21,062 nucleotides of DNA from Hirudo medicinalis. Lineage: Eukaryota > Annelida > Clitellata > Hirudinida > Hirudinidae. The first letter of the stretch is position 1; every line of letters starts with the position of its first letter. The stretch lies in NCBI GenBank assembly GCA_011800805.1, contig MPNW01001360.1:7798-28859 (forward strand). Direction: 5' to 3'. This document shows positions 17,360 through 21,062 of the stretch, one piece after another. The translations under genes and the position numbers were made by a program. The notes below the pieces were generated by a model. The model had not been told where the DNA came from, ran no database searches, and saw only the letters and a program-made list of their open reading frames with translations.

Positions 17360-20300
17360 CACCACCATCATCATCATCATTATCATTATTAATATCATTT
17401 GACCGGCGAACTTCAAAAGTTTAGCTTACATTTGAATTGTGTTAACACAACATCACAAATACACATTTTCGAGGTCCCTCTCATCGTATTTGTCGATCTC
17501 ATTTCAATCGATATTTAGACCCAAACGCGAATGAAACCAGCTTCTTGGTCTCTCGTTACCCTACGACTCTGCCAGGAGTTGAACGTAAATAATAATTAGT
17601 TACATAATTAATACCACTTATTATACTAATTAGTTGGATTAACTTATTACACTATTTACTTATTTACTTATTCGTAATATTTACTTATTTTACTAATCAG
17701 TTGTATACTAAACCAGAGCAAGTTCCTCAACACCATCCCTCCCCAAAGGGGGTAGAATATTGTACGTTGTGCATTGCACTTCTTCGTTACACAGAACTCT
17801 GGATGAACATGCTCCAGTCGGTCGAGAACAAACATCATCAGTGCTGAGAACAATGCTCTTCATTAGGCACTGACCCCCTCTTCTCTTCATCAACGTCGTC
17901 GTCGTCATCGTTATCATGATCGTCATCGCAATCATAATCATCGCGATCGTCACCATAATCATGAGCATCACGATCGTCATCATAATTATAATCATCACCA
18001 ATCATCACAATCGCCATTGAAATCTTTCATCGTTGTCATCATCATCACCATTATCACCAGCAGCATCATTATCATCATCGTCATCGTCGTCGTCGTCATC
18101 ATCATCATCGTCGTCGTCATCATCATCACCACCACTAGAACCATCACCATCATCATCGTCGTCGTCATCAGCCACAAAATTAGGAGTGCACGTACATCAT
18201 GGGACTCAGAATGGTAAGAAAGGCGGATTGTCTCCGTTTCCAAAACTACGCATTTCTCACGAGGGCCTCACAAATCCGGTGCAATTTATGTGGCGCCGAA
18301 CTTCCACCGACAAAACATGGACACTTTTTTGTTTCTTCACTTTCCAAGACACAATCGAGCGATTGTAGATGGAAGACCCGGAATTTTATTGTGTTTAAAA
18401 TGAATTGATTCAAAATTCGTGGAAAATAATTCATTTTCGATGCTCGGGAGTAACACGAAAGTAGTCTGGAGCAGGATTCGTTTGAATTTCAATGTTTTCG
18501 AGTTTTTAGATTCTTTCATCAAGATTTGCAGATAGCTTGAGATCGAACGATTTACTGTAGTTGAAAATAACGTGTCATTGTGCGGTCGTGTGGTGTTGTG
18601 ACGTCGTTAAGACACGTCTCTGATGACGTCGTCATGGTAACGTTTTTGTTTTCGATTTCCAACTTCTCGTTTAAAAATGAAAATGAATTTATGCTGAAGA
18701 ACTTCGACAAACAATAACAATTTTTAATATTTATATATTGCTTATCAATCAGGTTGGCCGAATGGCTTGCGTTCCTGCGTACGGCGGTAATGGCAACGGT
18801 CGTAATGTGCCGTGTTCGAAACCGAGCCTGCACTGCTGAAGGGTCCTTGGGAAGGAGCGCTATATAAATATATAAATGGTTAAAAAGCGCCTCCAAATGC
18901 GCTATGCATATGGCGCTACACAAATGAACTACAAGTACAAAATGCAGACGTCATCCAATGATGACTCCAGAAGGCATTTTAAGTCCTCCATGAAACATTG
19001 TCCCTTTGCCAGGAATGCCTGCTGTGGTGAATGACTTGGCAATGGCGGTGAATTGTAATGTAAAATCGATGACGACGACGACGATGATGATGACGATGAT
19101 GACGACGACGATGATAACAATTTCATTCGTTAGGATGCACCGACGTCTGCTCTGTCAAGGAATAGAGTCAAATGTCAAAGCTTAAAAAACACAAGTTTGA
19201 TCCAAGTGGAATTCTTGAAAATCTATTTCCACAATCGGACATGATGATGATGATGATGATGATGATGATGTTTTCCTCACGCCTATTTCCACTCTGACTG
19301 AACCAAATCCAGTCAGCAAATAGCTACAAAACTAACGAAAGTTCGGCAAAACTCGCATCCAAGATCGGTCTATTTTCCCCACAGACGACGATCCACAGAT
19401 CATCGATTCTTTGGCGTTCTACGAATAAGTTCGAGGGAAGAGTCACCAGAAAGTCACCAGAAAGTCACCAGAAAGTCACGAAAAAGTCACCAGAAAGTCA
19501 CAAAAAAGTCACAAGAAAGTCACGAGAATGACATGTGAAGTATGAATAGTGAGAAGGATTCCTCTCAATTTCTTCAGTTAAATTCGACTTGACATTCGAA
19601 ACTTGAACCACAGCAAGGGCTCTTCTTCGGCTGAAGTCCTTGTATGGGGCGAGTTCATGCGGGTTCATGCGGGTTCATGGAGGTTCGTGAGGGTTATCGG
19701 GTTCGACCCGAGGGGATTGGCTGACTTATTTAGTTATAAACATTAACTTATTTCCGTCACGTGTGTCATGAATATTGATGAGATCGTGACCTGGTTTTTG
19801 TGTTTGACGTCACAGTAGGCAAAGTAGGCCACGTAGTTAATGAGATCCATCGATCTGCGGAAGATGACTGTCAGGAATTTTCCAGAATTTTAAGTCTAAA
19901 TGTCTAATTTAAGTTTAATTTTATAAATAATTTATTTATAAAAAAAATAATAATAAAGTAATTATTTGCAAAATATTTAATTCTTCAAAATTCGACAATT
20001 TGTTCAACCGCTTGGAATGCACGGAAATAAGTGACATTTACCAGGCCGGGTGTTGAACCCGTGATCAATCGTTTGCATCAGACGTGAACAAGTGAACAAT
20101 GGCTGCTTATTTTTTTTTGTTCTTCACAAGGAAATATGCTCACTGAGTTTTACGATATTTTCCAGCAAATGTTGCTCCTCCAACTCAACTGTCCCTGGCT
20201 GTCCACGGGGAGTCCGCGGGGAGTTGTGTTTTAAGTCCGACCAATAAATCTTGGAAATATTTCCAACTTACCACTAAATAGTTTTCTTTGGTACGAGGCA

Positions 20301-20609
20301 CGCGTATGATTGTGTGTGTGTGTGTGTGTGTGCACGTGTGTTTGTTTGTGTGTGTGTGTGTGTGCACGTGTGTTTTTCTGTGTATGCGAACTTGTTCGCC
20401 GTTCTTGAATTTGGTTATTGTATTTTTTCTCAAATGTATTTAATTCTCATGTCTGTATCATTCAGAGAAAAAATAATGAAAGCAATAAAAATATTAAATA
20501 CATTATAAAAACCGGTAATTTGAGTAAACGAAAGAGAACATAAAATAAAAGCATGATTGTTACCGTGGAATTGAGGGGCGTAGTAATCGTCCTCGGACAA
20601 ACATTAGAC
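14063..20609 (-). CDS. 3' end of an unrecognised gene, possibly a membrane protein (three exons, 5' part outside window)
   Basis: The last exon, 14063-14904, starts after TTTGGCTTTCAG and has no usable ATG near its start, so it continues an upstream frame. It encodes about 280 residues rich in Ser, Pro, Asn and Gln, with a His/Gln run (PPHHHRRHQQQQRHSSKQ) and no recognised domain; this looks like a disordered tail. Exon 15704-15746 (43 nt, acceptor CATTTTTCAG, donor GTAATT) reads INFSAVIALLFIVT plus one base. That base with AC of the next exon makes Asp and gives DDDDNKG. Exon 20564-20609 (46 nt, acceptor CTTCATTGCAG, donor GTAACA) reads SNVCPRTITTPLNST in the required frame. Together they suggest a polar segment, a short hydrophobic segment of about 14 residues, an acidic patch, then the tail. 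The intron between the last two exons is 799 bp and the upstream one 4,817 bp. The tail exon is the firm part. The small exons rest on splice sites and phase; the hydrophobic run is short for a membrane helix. Confidence 0.5.
15425..15650. repeat. 12-bp TTTAATTATTAC array and (ATT)n tract
   Basis: About eight copies of a 12-bp unit TTTAATTATTA(C/T) run to about 15535, containing the window's one ambiguous base (n at 15499). It is followed by TTAATTA and (ATT)n sequence to about 15650. It lies in an intron of the minus-strand gene. Confidence 0.85.
15751..15816. repeat. 33-bp perfect tandem duplication beside a splice acceptor
   Basis: Copies at 15751-15783 and 15784-15816 are identical. On the minus strand they form the intron end immediately before the CAG acceptor at 15747-15749, and each copy carries an extra TTATTACAG acceptor-like site. 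Confidence 0.9.
15885..15960. repeat. Degenerate CCAT/AATC tandem repeat
   Basis: Irregular iterations of AATCCATCCATC with CGAATCC and TTTCAATCC variants. Confidence 0.8.
16129..16155. other. Perfect 8-bp inverted repeat (hairpin) in a less AT-rich patch
   Basis: CGGTGGAT at 16129-16136 and ATCCACCG at 16148-16155 are exact reverse complements around an 11-base spacer. The surrounding 16030-16190 is richer in GC than most of this intron and contains GTAATTAC and ACGTGT words, so it may be a regulatory element. Confidence 0.5.
16884..16930. repeat. (AAT)n followed by (GAT)n
   Basis: AATAATAAT at 16884-16909, then a short GATGATGATGAT run (16920-16931). The open frame of 169 codons on the plus strand that spans it (16474-16983) shows poly-Asn and poly-Asp there and no recognisable domain; I do not call it a gene. 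Confidence 0.8.
17260..17400. repeat. (ATT)n / (ATC)n trinucleotide array
   Basis: A short (ATT)n run changes into a long (ATC)n run with GTC, ACC and ATT variants. It is intronic for the minus-strand gene. Confidence 0.95.
17885..18175. repeat. Long imperfect (ATC/GTC)n array
   Basis: Almost 290 bp of TC-containing triplets (ATC, GTC, ACC and ATA-ATC mixtures) interrupted near 18000-18035. Open frames on both strands here read as Met/Thr/Ile or Ser runs and are artefacts of the repeat. Confidence 0.95.
18599..18641. promoter_or_regulatory. CRE-like pair with an overlapping RFX X-box-like motif
   Basis: TGACGTCGT occurs at 18599-18607 and again at 18624-18632. The second lies in the palindrome ATGACGTCGTCAT (18623-18635). 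GTCGTCATGGTAAC at 18628-18641 fits the X-box pattern RYYNYY-N2-RRNRAC bound by RFX/DAF-19 factors. No transcript start is evident next to it. Confidence 0.35.
18750..18925 (+). mobile_element. tRNA-derived SINE
   Basis: The first 81 bases (18750-18830) are tRNA-like. A pol III A box, TTGGCCGAATGG, lies at 18754-18765. A B box, GTTCGAAACC, lies at 18814-18823. CAGGTT at the start can pair with the final GAGCCTG. The A box and length suggest a Leu/Ser-type (long variable arm) tRNA ancestor, but the T stem is badly mispaired, so it is not a working tRNA gene. After GGGTCCTTGGGAAGGAG comes GCGCTATATAAATATATAAA, a tail of the type found in many invertebrate and deuterostome SINEs, and then further GCGC-containing sequence. 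The 3' end is not defined and no flanking duplication was found. Confidence 0.75.
19068..19116. repeat. (GAC/GAT)n array
   Basis: GAC and GAT triplets; the reverse complement of the ATC/GTC arrays at 17885-18175. Confidence 0.95.
19241..19270. repeat. (ATG)10 microsatellite
   Basis: Ten uninterrupted ATG triplets. Confidence 0.95.
19440..19526. repeat. 12-bp minisatellite AGTCACCAGAAA
   Basis: About seven units of GAAAGTCACCA with variants CACGAAAA, CACAAAAA and CACAAGAA. Each unit contains GTCAC. Confidence 0.9.
19651..19712. repeat. 10-bp GGTTCATGCG repeat ending in a B-box-like palindrome
   Basis: Three or four units of GGGTTCATGC decay into GGTTCGTGAGG and then CGGGTTCGACCCG (19699-19711), a perfect palindrome around a GTTCGAC core that resembles a tRNA T arm. 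Confidence 0.7.
20041..20062 (-). other. Isolated tRNA T-arm-like sequence
   Basis: On the minus strand CGGGTTCAACACCCG folds as a perfect 4-bp stem and fits the B-box pattern GGTTCRANNCC, but no A box lies at the right distance. It may be a chance match or a SINE fragment. Confidence 0.25.
20311..20373. repeat. (TG)n array, duplicated with a GCACGTG link
   Basis: Two (TG)n tracts of similar length, each followed by TGCACGTGTGTTT, which points to duplication of a roughly 40-bp block. CACGTG is an E-box core. Confidence 0.9.
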
Positions 20610-20750
20610 CTGCAATGAAGATTACTCCGCTCGGACAATAAGTGCCTCTCGTGGCCACATCACCGCTAATCAGCGTTGTATGGCTGCTCATCATTTCTGT
20701 ATTAGGCGCCATAATAATATAGCAATGAAAATAATGTAATATTATAATAT

Positions 20751-21062
20751 GATATGATGTGATATGATGTGATATGATGTGATGTGATATGATATGATAT
20801 GATATGATATGATATGATGTGATGTGATGTGATATGATGTGATATGATGTGATATGATTGATGTGATGTGATGTGATATGATATGATATGATATGATATG
20901 ATATGATATGATATGATATGATATGATATGATATGATATGATATGATATGATATGATGTGATATGATGTGATGTGATATGATGTGATGTGATATGATATG
21001 ATGTGATGTGATGTGATGTGATATGATATGATGTGATGTGATGTGATGTGATGTGATGTGAT
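20751..21062. repeat. GATRT pentanucleotide satellite, reaches the window end
   Basis: At least 312 bp of the pentamer GAT(A/G)T, with only one visible register break (GATTGATGTG near 20857). Units GATAT and GATGT alternate in irregular blocks; 20881-20955 is a run of pure GATAT units. The array continues past the window. Confidence 0.97.

Noticed and set aside
17281..17400. CRISPR-like or regularly spaced array
   Set aside because: It is a plain trinucleotide microsatellite without spacers, in a eukaryotic genome.
17700..17880. Non-repetitive segment in the long intron that looks like a dispersed repeat
   Set aside because: It has no terminal structure, pol III boxes or coding frame that I can point to, so it cannot be assigned.
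17995..18243. Met/Thr-rich and Ser-rich open frames
   Set aside because: Products of the (ATC/GTC)n array.
18750..18830. Functional tRNA-Leu/Ser gene
   Set aside because: The A and B boxes are present but the T stem does not pair and no clear anticodon arm could be placed; a SINE head explains it better.

Overview
The window is nuclear DNA from an invertebrate animal. It carries spliced genes with GT-AG introns, AATAAA-type poly(A) signals, a decayed Tc3-like transposon, a tRNA-derived SINE and abundant AT-rich micro- and minisatellites. The genes are compact on the left (introns of 58 to about 450 bp), while one gene on the right seems to have an intron of almost 5 kb. A lophotrochozoan such as an annelid or leech would fit the SINE tail type and the trinucleotide-repeat load, but this is a guess; the sequence does not settle the phylum.

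Left part (1-7,300): AT-rich intergenic DNA; a dead Tc3-like Tc1/mariner element (884-2434) with 53-bp terminal inverted repeats and internal direct repeats; an intact, intronless, minus-strand MFAP1 gene (spliceosome protein, 3526-4929); a 200-bp (ATT)n array touching a fossil of a LINE reverse transcriptase; and a 180-bp array of a 10-bp repeat.

Middle (7,300-13,400): four plus-strand genes in a row. They are a small secreted Cys/Trp-rich protein of 140 aa that I do not recognise (TATA box, 5'UTR intron); a BCDIN3D-type Bin3-family RNA methyltransferase of 233 aa in two exons; an unrecognised 91-aa membrane protein in two exons; and a complete ten-exon NudC gene of 327 aa. None of the longer genes appears as one open frame. 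I rebuilt them by reading through splice sites whose phases match.

Right part (13,400-21,062): the 3' end of a minus-strand gene convergent with NudC. A large 3' exon (14063-14904) encodes a low-complexity tail of about 280 residues, and two short upstream exons (15704-15746 and 20564-20609) join to it in frame and add a short hydrophobic segment. Its long intron holds a SINE, many (ATC)n/(GAT)n arrays in both orientations, minisatellites and a CRE/X-box-like site. The window ends in an uninterrupted GATRT pentamer satellite.

There is no operon-like functional link between the genes. MFAP1 (splicing), BCDIN3D (RNA modification) and NudC (dynein/chaperone) are unrelated housekeeping genes. 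The best candidates for something undescribed are the secreted Cys/Trp-rich protein, the 91-aa membrane protein with its overlapping upstream ORF, and the minus-strand gene with the hydrophobic exon.
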